Assembly: GCA_028386065.3 (NCBI GenBank)
Contig: JAKUCV010007332.1
Location: 159,475-223,474, forward strand
Source: Turnera subulata
Lineage: Eukaryota > Streptophyta > Magnoliopsida > Malpighiales > Passifloraceae
DNA: 64,000 bases
Reading direction: 5' to 3'
Positions 32,658 to 45,990 of this stretch are shown piece after piece; positions within the stretch are counted from its first letter, which is position 1, and each line of letters starts with the position of its first letter. A program made the position numbers and the translations under genes. The notes beneath the pieces are model-generated. The model was given only the letters and a program-made list of their open reading frames with translations, ran no database searches and had not been told where the DNA came from.

Positions 32658-33142
32658 ATGAAACTCATATACATTCAAATCTGGTGGTACGGAGCCCCAC
32701 AACCTAATAACCACCGCAAGGAACGGAGGCCCAACACCTCTCCACATTCACGCGCCCCCTTCGCCGCCTCCTCTCCTCCAAATAATAACTCCGTCATGGG
32801 CCAAGTCAAGATCCTCAAATGCGGGGAGCAACTCATGAAGCCGGTGCCTCCGATCAATAAGGCGAAGCCAAAGGATGTCGTAACCGATCGGAAGGACGTG
32901 GATCTGGGGTTAACTGACCGGATCCCGAGATGGTGACAGCTCAGATCCGGCTTACTGAGTCGAAGCAAGCCGGCGGGTTCTACGCCGGATCAGCTTTTGT
33001 GACTTCTCCTCCCCCTAGTTCTTTGTTGTTGCCGGGTTTTTCACAAAGAACGCTATTGAACGTTGCTACTAGCCTCCACGACGGTCAAGACAGCAGAGCC
33101 CCAGCCATCTTCACTGCCATTCTCCCCCAAACCGCCTCGTGA
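32658..33142 (+). pseudogene. PNRC-like gene copy, frameshifted
   Basis: Two overlapping frames (32658-32936 and 32930-33142) make one protein-like sequence. The first part has GQVKILKCGE and the second AQIRLTESK, FYAGSAFVTSPPPSSLLLPGF. The SPPPSSLPLPxF word is the proline-rich nuclear receptor coactivator (PNRC) motif found in a plant family with QVTILKRGE at its start. The frame changes near 32925, where the family has an LGPDPE word, so a short deletion is likely. No introns are seen. Family assignment is from motif recall, not a search. Confidence 0.5.
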
Positions 33143-36100
33143 GGGTCGTTCCAACGATGTGTCTTTAGTTTTTTCTAAAAAAAAAGAAAGAAGAAAAAGA
33201 GGAGTCATGGATTTTGGAGTTATATTTTTTTAGATGGGTTCATTATGTGTCAATTCTTGCGATTTTATTGTTGTTTTTTTACCAAATTTTATTTTTTAAA
33301 ATATTCAAATTTGTTCATAATAGAATTTGTTAAAAATCTAAAAAGAAAATGTAACAGTCCGGGTAAAAATTTGGTATTTTTATTGGGACAGTAAAAGTCG
33401 TTATACAGTGATTTACCTTTGAATTTAATCTTGGGTAATTAATTCGAGGTAAATCGGGCATCGTTTTTCGAAACCGAGGTTTTTCCCACGCTCGGGATTT
33501 TTCAGTAGATTTTACGGACCAAAGTTGGTATTTTTCGGGTCCCGGAATCCTCAGAAAAATCACATCGGAAAATAACTAAGGGGGTATGCTGTTATTCTCT
33601 GGTCCGGTTTGGACACGCCTGCATTATTGAGGCAATAATGTAGGCGGCGCCTTTTCTTTTTCTTCTTGTGTCACCAGTGATTTTCTGCATCGCCTAACTC
33701 GCGTTTTTTCTTCTTCCCTGCTTCCAGAGCGCACACACACAGCCTTCATCTTCATCTCTTCCTCTGCAAACCTTCTCCCAGTAGCCATCCTTTTCCTGCA
33801 AAAATTCAAACACCAGTGCAACTTCCATACAAAGAACCAAAACCAGAAAAAAAAAAAAAGGAAACACACTGACACCCACCCAAAACGCCACCGTCTCACC
33901 CTTCCTCTTCCTCTCTTTTCTTTTCTTTTCTTTTTCTTTTCTTCTCCTCCCACACCTGCTGCCACAACCATCCGAGACCATCACACCACCGACCACTACC
34001 AGTCGCCGCCATCCTCTTCTCCTTATTCTCCCTCTCGTCGTCGACGTCCTCGCTCTCCTCGTCACTGTAGTACGTCGGCAAGCCGCCATCGACGCCCTCG
34101 CGTCCTCTCTCAGCAACCCGACGACCGCCGCGAACAGCTGCTGCCTCGCCTACTTTGTCGCCTCCGTCTGTGCCGCCGTCGCGTGCCACCCTCGTCGTCT
34201 TGTCGCTCGCCGCGCCGACCACCAAGGCGAGCTGCATACCCACGGATGAGAGGACCCGAGAGTGTAGTGGTCGGGTTGACCCGACAGGTTCGTGGGTCTG
34301 ATTGATGGCTTGGGCTGAAGCGGGCCTGGGTTGGGCGTAGGCCTGTGGCTCATGCCTTGGCCTGGACCTCTGCGCCTGGTCCAAATGCTGATCCTTGGGT
34401 TTGGACTGGGGCTAGTACTAATTTGGCCCAGTCCGGGAAATAAAAAGAAAAAGAGAAATCTGGAAAAAGGAATAATTCTAGAAAAAGGGAATAAAATGGA
34501 AAATAATAATAATAATAAGGTTTATATTTTTGGAAATAATATTTGGAAAAAATTATATGGTATATTATATGGAAAATTATTATTTTGGAAAAGTAATTTT
34601 GGAAAGAGTATTAACAAAGTATTAAATACCGGAATAATATTCGGGTATAAGTATGGTATTATTTTGACACTTGAAAATAAATGGTGAATGATGATGATAA
34701 CGGAAAATAACCCGAGGCAGTACCGAGTCGGTTTAGTAATTTATCTTACGGCATACTGTATTAGTCTGACATCTGCATATCATCTTATGTGTGCATATAT
34801 TATTGTTTGATATAGGAGTTGATAACGAGCAGTTACCTGAGGAACCAGACTTGGAATCTGTTGGGCAATTCCAAAATTGATTATCAGCTAAAGTGAGGAT
34901 GGATAACCCTTGATATATTGCCTATAATACTGTTGTGTGTTCTTGATACTTGGATGTGCTTTGTTGTTGATTGAACAAGTTGTGTGCTGATATATATTGT
35001 TGTTGGATATTTGATGATATGGAATTGTGTTGGTTATTTGGCTGCTATGGTTATTGTTGTTGTTGTTGTTATGATGTTGATTAGCTTGATTGAACCGCTG
35101 TGTTGACTGTTATTGGTTCCGTGGATACTGTGTTGTGATTGATGTTGGATTATGAATAATTGGTGTTATAAAACTTTTGATGGATTGGTCTGTTGTATAA
35201 CTTGAGTTAATAGGAAGTTGGATAATTGTTGGGTTAATGCATATATTGGGGTCCGTACTATTCAATTTGTCCCTTTTAGGGGTATGTACTATTTTTTGAC
35301 CCTTTTATATACCCATACTATTCGAAATTGTCCCTTTTAGGGGGTCTGGGTCAGCCCCCCATCTGACGTGGACTACCAGGGCAGGCACTGGATTAAACGC
35401 GCGCTAACTGAGTGACATGTGGAGGCGCGTGTTCGTCACTCGCTGCCAGCTCGGCTTGTGGGGCCCATTGCCCGTTTTCCCTCAGGTTTAATATCGTTTT
35501 ACTTTAATTCTGGTTTTTTTTGAAGAATTAATTAAATATCAAAACCGAATTAAATTGGACAAAACGATCGGCAGAGGCAGGTGCATTAGGACCCTCGAAA
35601 TTAACTGACCAAAACGATCAGTAGAGGCAGGTGCATTAGAACCCTCAAAATCAAAGGAGAAAACATTCCCCCAATTCGAACCCTAAATTCTGATTTCCCT
35701 TATTCCCCCAACTCGTCAATCCACCAAGTCCTCACTCCCCCGATTCCTTTACCCCCCCCAAAAAAAAAGAACCCCTTATTAGAACCCTAAATCCCCAATT
35801 CATGATTTTCCCAATTCTCAATCCCGCAATTCTCCAATTCCGTAATTCCACAATTCCCAATTCCCCCCTACACTCTTTCTTCGAACCGTAAATCCCGATG
35901 TAGCAACCCTAATCGATCACAACCCTGCTCGCACCGTACTGAGTAAACACCATTTGGTGTTGGTGCAGCAAAAAACGTAAACTTAACACCTTCAAGTCGC
36001 GGGGTTTCAACTGTAGAAGATGCAATGGGTCCAAGCGGTGATGTGAAGTAGGGGAGACGAAGATAGAGACAGCAAGGACAACGACTAAAAGGGAAAAGAA

Positions 36101-36399
36101 AAGTGAAGCAGACGTGGAGAGAAGACAGAAAAGCTCGGTGAATGAGAAATGTAACATGTGATTGTGAATAAAGTTGCTTTGGTTCCTTTCGGTGCATTGT
36201 TGCTTTGATGTAATCCACCCTTGTCGGTATTAGTTTATTTTTTAGGTTTTTGTGAGTTGGTGTTTTCCAAAAAGAACCCTAGACCACTGTGTGTGATGTG
36301 CAATTAAAAATTTATTTTAAAATTGTTAGAAATAAATTTAAAATTCCTTCTGTTGTTTGCCTGTAGGTGTAGTGCAGTATTGTATTCTCTGGTTCCATC

Positions 36400-39300
36400 A
36401 TGGATAGAGATATTGAATTAGTGTTTCACATTGGTGGTGAACTGCATAGGGCCGAAACAAGCACTGAGTATATAGGGGGTGAAGTCTGTCGTAAGAAGTG
36501 GGATCCTGAACACTTAGATTACATATTATTAGTCGGTTTTTGTGAACATTTTGGTTATGTAAAGGCTCAAAAAATTTGGTATTTGATACCCGGTTTGAGT
36601 CTGCATGATGGGTTGAGGGAAGTGACTATTGACATGAGCTCGGTCTTTGGGTTGCTGGACTTGGCATCTAGAATTGATGTGGTGGAATTCTATGTAGAGC
36701 TTGGGGATGAGGTGAACGAATTAATTCGTAATCCACCTAGGGTAGTGGCAAGGAACTTAGGATATAATGAATGGGGACAACTTGTAGAGTCTAGTGGGAC
36801 AAGAAGGTCTGTGAATGCTGATGAGAGTGCAGTGAATGCGGATGAGAGTGCAGTGAATGCTAAACAGGTTGGGCTTTCCGAAGTGGTTGACACTGATGAG
36901 GATGTCATAAATGAAGGAGTAAATGTGGATGTGTGTGAAGGACAACAAGATAAGAAAGCCACAGATGGTGAGGTAAATGGGCTGGAACAATGCGCAGAGA
37001 ATGAGTTCATTATTTGTGTAGAAGCTGAAGATGCAGAAGAAGATGTAGAAGAAGATGCAGGAGCTGAAGAAGATAAAGATGCAGGGGAAGATGGAGACGA
37101 AGATGCAGAAGAAGATGAAGATGCAACAACTGATGAAGATGCAGAGGAAAAAGAAAGAGGAGAAGAAAATGTTAATGAAGATGAAGTTGAACATACAGAT
37201 AGATGGGAACCCACTGGTTTTCTGACAGACGATGAGGATGAAGAATTGTTGTTGTACGTGCAAAGGCAGAGGGAAGTTGAAGCTACACACAAGAAAGCTC
37301 AAGAAGATGAGGCAGTAACTAATGGTACTGGTACCAAGGCAGAAAAAAGTGGGCCTAATGCTATTGGTACAGAGGCCGAAACAAATGGTCCCACATCAAC
37401 TGACAACAGAGAGGGTAATATTGGAAATGTAGAAACCCTGGGTAGGAGTGTAAATGGTGCACAGGACAAGGGCAAAAATGTGGAGGAAACTGGAGAACCC
37501 TATCCAGATGAGCATCAGTTGGAGTTTGAGTCAGATGAGTGTGGAAGCTTCCTAGAGACAGATGGAGAGGATAACAATGGAGACAGTGCACAGAGGACCA
37601 AGTCTAAATCCATCAATTACAATCCATCATCAGCAACGCCATAATTTCAGGTTGGCATGATCTTTGTGGATAAGCAACAGATCAAAGAAGCCGTTACAAA
37701 GCATTCAATAGTAGAGAGGAAGGACATCAAGGTCACCAAGGATGGAATATCTAAATTCACTGTTGTATGCAGAGGGAAAAAGTCTAAGTGGCGCTTACAT
37801 GTCTCTCACCAAGGCAGAACGAAGAGATGGACAGTGAAGACACTCCTAGAGGAAGGGCATGGTTGCGGTAATGCATCTACAATGTCAAGGATCACATATT
37901 TGGTAGTGGCAGATCACTTCATTAAAATAAAAGGCAATGCGGAGATGAAGGACGATGTGAAGGAGAAGCTGAGGTTTGAAGTGTCAAAAAACATGTGTAG
38001 AAAGGCAAAGATAGAGCTGGAGAAGCATTATTATGGTGATATGCTTGCTGAGTTTCAGAGATTGGAGGATTATGCCGAGGAATTGAGGACAAGTAACCCT
38101 GGAAGTAGTGTGTGGGTGCATGCAAGCGAGAATGGTAGGTTTAAATCAATATATGTTTGCTTCCACGCTATTAAAAAGGGGTTTATGGATGGATGCAGGA
38201 AGATTATTGGGCTTGATGGATGTTTCCTCAAGGGTCCATTCAAAGGACAGATTTTATATGCAGTTGCAAGGGACGTAAATAACCAGATGTACCCACTTGC
38301 GTGGGTTGTGGTTAATTATGAAAGGAAGGAGACATGGACAGATTTCCTTTTAGCATTGATGCAAGACTTGGGTATTCCAATGGGGTTGGGAAATGGTTGG
38401 ACTTTCATTAGTGATCAATAGAAGGTATGTTATGTAATTTCTTTATGAGTATACATATTTGTGTCAGTTGTTGGTAAGTTGAGGTTGATATGTACACTAC
38501 TCTGTTATCTGATTGTAGGGTCTTGTTGCTGCGATGGTGGACTTGATGCCATATGCAAAACATAGGCGTTGTGCACGCCATATTTTTGCAAAATGGAGAA
38601 AAAACTGGAAGGGGGACGAGCTACATATCCAGTTTTGGAGAGCTTGCAAGGCCACATGTGAGCCTGACTTTCATGCGGAGTTGGAGAAGCTTGGAGCAAT
38701 TGCAGAAGAGGCTCGGGAAGAGTTTAAAGAGGTCAGTCCGAGGGTTTGGTGCAGGTGTTACTTCACAACAGATGCAAAATGTGATGTTGTGGATAACAAC
38801 ATGTCCAAGACATTCAATGCATGGATCATTGAAGCGAGATATAGAAGTATAGTTACCATGCTGGAGATGATTAGAAAAATGGTGATGAAAAGAATAGGAG
38901 ACAGGAAGAATTTTGATGAAGATAAATTTATAGATGGTGTTGCACCAAAAGTTTGGCACAAGATTGAAGAGAATAGGGATATAGCATGCAGCTTTGTAGT
39001 TGACTTCAATGGAGATGATTGCTACGAAGTAGTTAGAGGTGATGAGCAATATGTGGTGAATCTACAGACCAGAACATGTAGCTGTCGGAGTTGGGATTTA
39101 TCTGGAATACCATGTGCACATGCAGTATGTGCAATAGAGCATGAGAAGTTACAGATTGCAGATTATGTTTGTAGTTGGTATTCATAGGAGAAATTCAAGT
39201 TGACTTATGCCAATACCATTCAAGGTGTCAGAGGAAAAAAATTCTGGCCTAACACCGGGAAACCTGACATACTGCCACCACTGATAACAAAAATGCCTGG

Positions 39301-40505
39301 CTGGAAAAAGACAAAGAGAGATGGTGAATGTTGGGAGAAGAAGAATAAAAGAGGAGGGTCCAAATTAGGGAGGCATGGGAGAGTGATGCACTGCAGCAAC
39401 TGTGAAAGTGCTGAGCATAATATTGCCACCTGCAAAGAACCCAAGCAGCCCAAAGAGGTAACGTAACAAGAAGCAATAACATTGTTAAGCTCACATTCAT
39501 TATTATTCTACTGACATTGACTCTTAATATGCAGAATAACCTTCCAGTAATAAATGATGCCAATGCCACAAATGCTGATCAGTCTGAGACACAGCTTTCT
39601 GCACACAAAGCTAATGTTGAAAATGTAGTAAGGCTAAATTAGTGTTGATTTTAAAATCTATTTCATATGTGTTGAGCTTAAACTCTATTTCATATATTTA
39701 GGCTCAAGTTTCAGCTGAAAGACAACGTGGTGGAGGCCGGGGTGGAAGAGGTAAAGGCAAACAAGGAAAAAGAGGTAGAGTAGCCTCTGCATCAACCTCT
39801 GAAAAGGGTAGAGGCAGAAGGACAGTTCAAAAAACCCCTCGGCCAAAACCTCTTAGACAAGTTGGTTATGGATTGTTTGCAGCTGCCTCTGGTTATATGG
39901 CCACAAATGTAAGTGTTGAATTGTTCAAATACCTTGTTGATAGTTGTTGCTCTTGCCGTGGCAGTTAATTGATTGAATTGTTTTCTCTTTCTCTCTTGGA
40001 AAAGATGGGGTTGCCAACAAAGACAGTAGTCAGAATCCCTGGAGGAAATACGGGAAACAGAGGTGGTGGAAGAGGTGGTCGAAGAGGTGGGAGAGGCGGA
40101 GGAAGAACTGGAAGAGATGGAGGCAGGGCAACAGTTGCAGATGCCAACGCTGCAACGCAGGTTACAGGCAATGACGCTGCAACTAGTCCTGGAAGAACTG
40201 CAAAGAGCATGACTAGTCCTGGAAGAACTACTAATGAGGCTGCATCTAGTCCTGGAAGAACTACAAGGAGCATGACTACTAATGCTACAACAACCAGTCC
40301 AGGAATAACTACAAGGAGCATTACTACGAGGAATGAAACTGCTGCAACTCGAGGAAGAAAGAAAAATGCCACAGCAGGCACAACAGTTGCTTTCAATCAT
40401 TGCACTACACGTCCAACTCCTCCAGCAGACAAAGCCAAACGGAAAAGAGCCACTGCAGACATCAATTGTTCCAGTGCAACAGCACGGAAGAAGCATAAGC
40501 AATGA
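36400..40505 (+). pseudogene. MuDR-like transposase, five exons inferred, three in-frame stops
   Basis: Inferred exons are 36400-38424, 38519-39457, 39535 to about 39627, 39702-39908 and 40005-40505, with GT-AG introns. The N-terminus (residues 1-100) is the PB1-like domain common in plant MULEs. A long acidic Asp/Glu repeat follows, then the MuDR DNA-binding domain (VGMIFVDKQQIKEAV), the DDE core (IGLDGCFLKGPFKGQ, FISDQ), a SWIM zinc finger (CSCRSWDLSGIPCAH), a zinc knuckle (CSNCESAEHNIATC) and a Gly/Arg-rich tail. Stops are TAA at 37642, TAG at 38419 and TAG at 39185, all in an otherwise continuous frame. The third catalytic position appears as NNMSKTFN where relatives usually have Glu (MSETFN), which would be Glu to Lys. 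Confidence 0.85.
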
Positions 40506-41062
40506 ATGAAGACAATCTATGTTGTTTTGGTATTTCTATGTTATGGGTGATGTAGTTTAATGAACTGTAATGTACTAGTGATTGTAGTAGTCATATGCTC
40601 ATATGTTGAAGAGCATATTTTTGTTCATTGAGGGATGTCCACTTTTGTTGGTTGAACACACCTGGGATTGACATCCTCAATGTGTTTTATTGACTAATGC
40701 ACACTTGCTATTTTGGTTTTTATAATGAATTTTATGTTATGCTGTGAGGTTCTTAAATTGGTTTTTAAACTGGATTTTCAAACACTTCAGTTGCCAGTTC
40801 GTGATGGACATCAAGACACCAAGTACATTCATCATTTGCAGTCAGAAAATGACTTTTCATATATCACAAATGGGATTACATCGGTCTATCACCCGTAAAG
40901 ACCTTTACAAACCATTCAATACCATCAATTCAATTCCTAATTAACATGCCACTACCCTGCAACACAACTACTCTATCCTACTTCCACCACAAAAACCAAT
41001 CCCACAAGTGATCTGCAACCACCGAAAACCAAACCCAAAATCCACAGCAGTGCACCACATAC

Positions 41063-41617
41063 TCACTGACAATATGATATACACACCATTAGCCCTACTA
41101 TTATAATTAAACCTGCATACAAACACTTTGAAATTCCACTGTTGCGATAAATGGCCTTCCTCAATTCTTCATTCTCCAACGCCATAGCATGAAGCCCATC
41201 CGAAAGTCTAGCATTCTCCATCCTCAGCGCCTGTAATTGGGTTACCAATTCGCTGTTAGCCATCGCTTCAACTCGCAGCTCGGCTTCTAGCTTTTGATTT
41301 TCTCGGTGCAGCTCCCCCTCTCTATCCCTTAACCCTCTAATTACATCAGCAAACCAACCACCAATATCAGCATCAACAAACCTGAAAAATCCACAGACGT
41401 TGCACCGATGAAACCTCATCGCGGGGTGTAGATCAGTCCACGAAATCCACCGCCCAGTCTTTTTTCCGCATGAGCAGTTCACGTCGCCCCCTTCATAATC
41501 GAAATTCGGCTTCTGCTTGCCAATAGAAGAGATTTTTTTCTTCACTTCTTTCGCTGCCCGATTCAGTGGTGCAGAAGACTTTGACGATGCACTCGAACGA
41601 CTAGAGCAGCTCGACAT
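41063..41617 (-). CDS. GRF-type zinc-finger protein with coiled coil and C-terminal membrane segment (184 aa), inside the MULE
   Basis: A Ser-rich, basic N-terminus leads into a GRF-type zinc finger (CSCGKKTGRWIS at 48-59, then FHRCNVCGFFRF at 69-80, ligands Cys48, Cys50, Cys72, Cys75 in the usual C-x-C...C-x2-C order). Residues 95-155 are Glu/Leu/Arg-rich with heptad spacing, a likely coiled coil. Residues 165-182 are a hydrophobic helix followed by a short tail, so the protein may be tail-anchored. The gene is intronless and intact, convergent with the transposase gene, and about 300 bases from the right TIR. GRF fingers bind nucleic acid; the role in transposition is unknown. The start is the first ATG of the frame. 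Confidence 0.75.
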   Translation of the reverse strand: MSSCSSRSSASSKSSAPLNRAAKEVKKKISSIGKQKPNFDYEGGDVNCSCGKKTGRWISWTDLHPAMRFHRCNVCGFFRFVDADIGGWFADVIRGLRDREGELHRENQKLEAELRVEAMANSELVTQLQALRMENARLSDGLHAMALENEELRKAIYRNSGISKCLYAGLIIIVGLMVCISYCQ

Positions 41618-43309
41618 CCTCTACAATGGAAATAAAGGAAGGAGTCAGACCCCAATTAGGGTTTATGTTGATGAAGAAAAGGAGGGATCGAGGGATTTGA
41701 GAGATTGGGGAATTAGGGACCTAGGGTTCGTGTTTTGGGGGTTTAAATAGAAGTGAGTTGAAGTTGTATTTTTTTTGGATCAAACGCGCCTCAGCTGATC
41801 GTTTTGATCAGTGGAGGTTAGTCTTTTTTTAAAAGAAAACTCTGTTTAGTTAATCTTTTTCATTTCGTAAATATAAATAAGAATTACGAAAATCGGCCTA
41901 AGGGAAAACGGGCAATGGGCCCCACAAGCCGAGCTGGCAGCGAGTCATGAACATGCGCCCACGCGCCTCCACGTGTCACTCAGTTAGCGCGCGTTTAACC
42001 CAGTGCCTGCCCGGGTAATCCACGTCAGATGGGGGCCTGACCCAGTCCCCTAAAAGGGACGATTTCGAATAGTATGGGTATATAAAAGGGTCAAAAAATA
42101 GTACAGACCCCTAAAAGGGACAAATTGAATAGTACGGACCCCAATATATGCATTAACCCGATAATTGTTTGACTGTTATTGATATTGTGATTGTTGTCGA
42201 TAGACTGTGGAATAAACTATGATATGGATAATTAGGAAAAAGAAAATGGAAATTGGAAGTTGATTTGAGATGATGATGATTTAACTGTCACATAGAAAGT
42301 AGTGGTACAACTAGATGGTTAGAGGCTAGTTCTGTAGTGGCCATGGTCAGTTTCTTGATTTGGGAATGTTGATCCCGGTTTGGTTTGATTGGGATGTTGA
42401 TCCCGGATTGATTGTGTTATTGGGATGTTGACCCGGGTTATGCTTTGGCCTGGCATCTGGAATTAGTTAATAACCTAGTACGACCCTAGCTTGTCCAGTG
42501 ACGGGGCCCAGATATTAAAATTGGAAAAGTTAATGAGTGAGTCGTGTCTTTTGGTTTTGGGTTTGGGATGTCGATTCTTATGATTTGGTTTTGGAATGGA
42601 TATGACTTCATTGTCACGTGGTAAGTAGAGGTACGACTGGATGGTTTGAGACTGTTTTGTGGTGGTCATGATCTGGGTTACTTGTGATGGGCATGTTGAT
42701 GCCGGTTTGATTGGGATGTTGATCCCTGAGATTTGTTATTGGGATGTTGATCCCGGGTTCTTTTTGATCTGGCACCAGGAACAGGTTGATAACCTGGTAC
42801 GACCCTAGCTTATCCGTGACAGGGCCCGGAAGATAAAATTGGAATAATAAAGTCTTGGGTTTGTTTGGGTCGAGTCTTTGGTTTGGTATGTAGTAGCTGT
42901 TGATGCTTGTATTTCTTCTTTGAAGTATTATCGTTGCCTGCATATCTCTGTTTATCCATGATTGTGCTTAAATGTACCGGTGAGCGTTTCGGACTCACCC
43001 CTCGCCTGCGGGGTTTCTCCCGTAGGTTGAGTTATTTGTGGTACAGGAACGATGCATTCTGGCAGCTGTGACGTTACCTCGGGCAGGACTTGGATCCATA
43101 AGTTGCATTGCATGGTTTCATACTATTATTGAGAATGATAAAATTGCTTCCGTTGTGCTATATTTTGGGTCCCCGGGTTCGGGTGATGTGTTTTTGGTAT
43201 TGGGCCGATGGGCCAGATTTATGATGTTTATGATGTTTGTGCCACGTGTCGGCACTGTTGTTTGGTAATTTCTATTTGTCGGGTAATTGTTGGTCGGGGC
43301 GTTTCATTT

Positions 43310-43321
43310 TGGTAGCGGAGC
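43310..43321 (+). other. primer-binding site of element E
   Basis: TGGTAGCGGAGC three bases after the 5' LTR end at 43306. Identical to the sites in A, C and D. Confidence 0.6.
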
Positions 43322-43502
43322 GGGCGGTAGGTCCTTGGGTGATTGTTTTGCTTATTTGTTGTGCATAGCTCGCTCCATATGTTTAACATTTTGCATTTAT
43401 ATCATTTAGTTAGTACATGATGGATCCAGTCGAGGGACACCAGCTTGCCACAGAACATTCACATAAGAGGTAATCGATGCCATAAACATGCAGAAATATA
43501 AA

Positions 43503-44327
<825 letters not shown>

Positions 44328-44411
44328 AGTGTTTGATGCTTTGTGTTTTCTTTGCCTGAATGTTTTGTTTTCTTTGGATGCTTTGTGGTTTTTGCTTTCT
44401 TTTGTTTTGCC

Positions 44412-44418
44412 TTTTATA
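44412..44418 (-). promoter_or_regulatory. TATA box of ORF-B in element E
   Basis: On the minus strand it reads TCTATAAAAGGC, about 90 bases before the ORF-B start. Confidence 0.5.
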
Positions 44419-44437
44419 GAAAAATGTTTACCTATTT

Positions 44438-44550
<113 letters not shown>

Positions 44551-45408
44551 GGAAAAGGAAAAAAAAAAAGAGGAAGAAAAAGTAAGAAAATAAAAAAAGG
44601 GGAGAAGTAAATAGTTAAAAAAAAGAGAAGAAAAAAAAAAGAAAAGAAAGATAAAAAAAGAAAAAGAAAAATAAAATAAAATAAAATATTTTTCGGGGAT
44701 AGGGGAAGTTGATTTCTTTCCACAAAACTCCAAACCATTTACGATCTTCAAGATTTCGCTTTTTGAAAATTTTGCCACTGGTTTGAATTTTTGCTTCGTC
44801 ACTTTATATGTTTTTTGGGCTACAAACGCAAGTGTTTTTAGCTCGTTCTCATCTTACGTTTTCTTTCACGTTTGGCCACCTTGCTTTATTATTTTTATGG
44901 CTTTTTCCTGCATCTTTTATCACATGCATCCGTGACCGCTGTGGTTAGATTGATGGGACCATACCTCGGGTAGAGTGTATGTGTGACAGGTTGCACCTGT
45001 TTGGACATCATGGAGGGATACGATATCTGGAAGACGTTTTTAGCTTGTGGACAGGTGGATATCGTTTCTTTCGAGGGACACAGGACGTTCTCGTGATCAT
45101 CACCTTGCGAGTTAATGGATGTCGTTTTCACAAGAAGAACTGACATCTCCGTCAGTTATGCGAGTTGCGTTTCTCGGGTTCGAGGACCTAGACGACCGAT
45201 CTAGAACGCTGAACATGAAAAACAAGTTTTGTTTTGTTTTAACTTTCTTATGTTTGATTTTATTTCCTTCTTATTGGTTTTGTTCTGCTTTAAAATGTTT
45301 TGTTTTTCTATTTAACATGAGTTTTTATATTATAAAGAGAGATTGTTTTATAAAGGAAAAAGCTTGTTTATTTATTATCATAACGTTTTACAATAGAGAA
45401 GAAGTACT

Positions 45409-45806
45409 CTATGGAGTTACTTGCTTCTCTAGATCTTTTACAAGTTTTTGTATATTTTTATCTGGGAGGAGAGTTCCGCACACGCCAGTTCGATCTGCAT
45501 CACCGCCGAGCTGACCTTCCTCAGTGAAGTGTTCAGTTGCGTCACTGTCTGCAGTGGGGTATCGCTGAGAGCAGTTGCCTTGCCCTTCTTTTCATCAGCA
45601 TCCGTGCGACCGGATGGCTCCTCCTTGCCGACAGGTTTCTTTCGCCGTCTTCGAGAGACCACCATATGTTCTTTGAGACTGATGATGTTCGTCTTAAAGC
45701 GCTTCTTCAGAGGTTCTTCATCGGAGTCTGTTTGGAAAGCAGCACCACCGGTATAGCTCAGCTCCTCTGACTCAGAAGTCGTCCTAGTTCTTATGGGAGA
45801 ATCCAT
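45409..45806 (-). pseudogene. ORF-A of element E, frameshifted near the C-terminus
   Basis: It is the longest ORF-A variant: about ten extra residues stand between the second basic cluster (RRRRKK) and the DEKKGKA segment. It matches C and D through VMQIELACAEL, then a one-base loss shifts the frame and ends the product at 45438. The family stop lies at 45409-45411. The C-terminal helix sequence is still present in the shifted frame (KLVKDLEKQV). Confidence 0.7.
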
Positions 45807-45840
45807 GTCAGAGAGCAGGTTTGCCAGGGTTGAGGTTTGG

Positions 45841-45848
45841 TTTTTATA
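45841..45848 (-). promoter_or_regulatory. TATA box of ORF-A in element E
   Basis: On the minus strand it reads CTTATAAAAACCAAACCTCA, 35 bases before the start codon. The same words precede ORF-A in C. Confidence 0.6.
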
Positions 45849-45990
45849 AGGGAGCCAGAGATGCGTAGGGGTATAAACGGGCTATCGTAATGAGTTCGGA
45901 CAGCTGGAAGAGTGTACTAGAAGCTTATCGTGGTAGGACCCACTGATAAGACAGAATTTTGAGGATGAAATTTTTTTAAGGTGGGTAGAA

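Larger units (their letters stand above)
35231..42159 (+). mobile_element. MuDR-like (MULE) transposon, 6929 bp
   Basis: Terminal inverted repeats of roughly 260 bp (35231-35490 and 41900-42159) begin GGGTTAATGCATATATTGGG. The 10-bp sequence GATAATTGTT stands directly on both sides (35221-35230 and 42160-42169), within the 8-11 bp range of Mutator elements. It carries a transposase gene on the plus strand and a convergent zinc-finger gene on the minus strand. Just inside the left TIR a unit of about 65 bp (ACCAAAACGATCAGTAGAGG-like) is duplicated. The transposase is inactive, so the copy is not autonomous now. Confidence 0.92.
33350..43306 (+). repeat. Element E 5' LTR, interrupted by a MuDR-like element
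   Basis: The pieces are 33350-35230 and 42170-43306, about 3.0 kb together. They align with the 3' LTR at 45991-48938, with the break between GATAATTGTT and TGACTG. The left piece has the GC-rich block with frames at 33624-34384 that are not supported as genes. The right piece has the palindromes, for example GGGATGTTGATCCC near 42391. Confidence 0.88.

Noticed and set aside
36690..37302. minus-strand Ser-rich frames opposite the MULE transposase
   Set aside because: Shadow of the acidic GAT/GAA repeat of the transposase gene.
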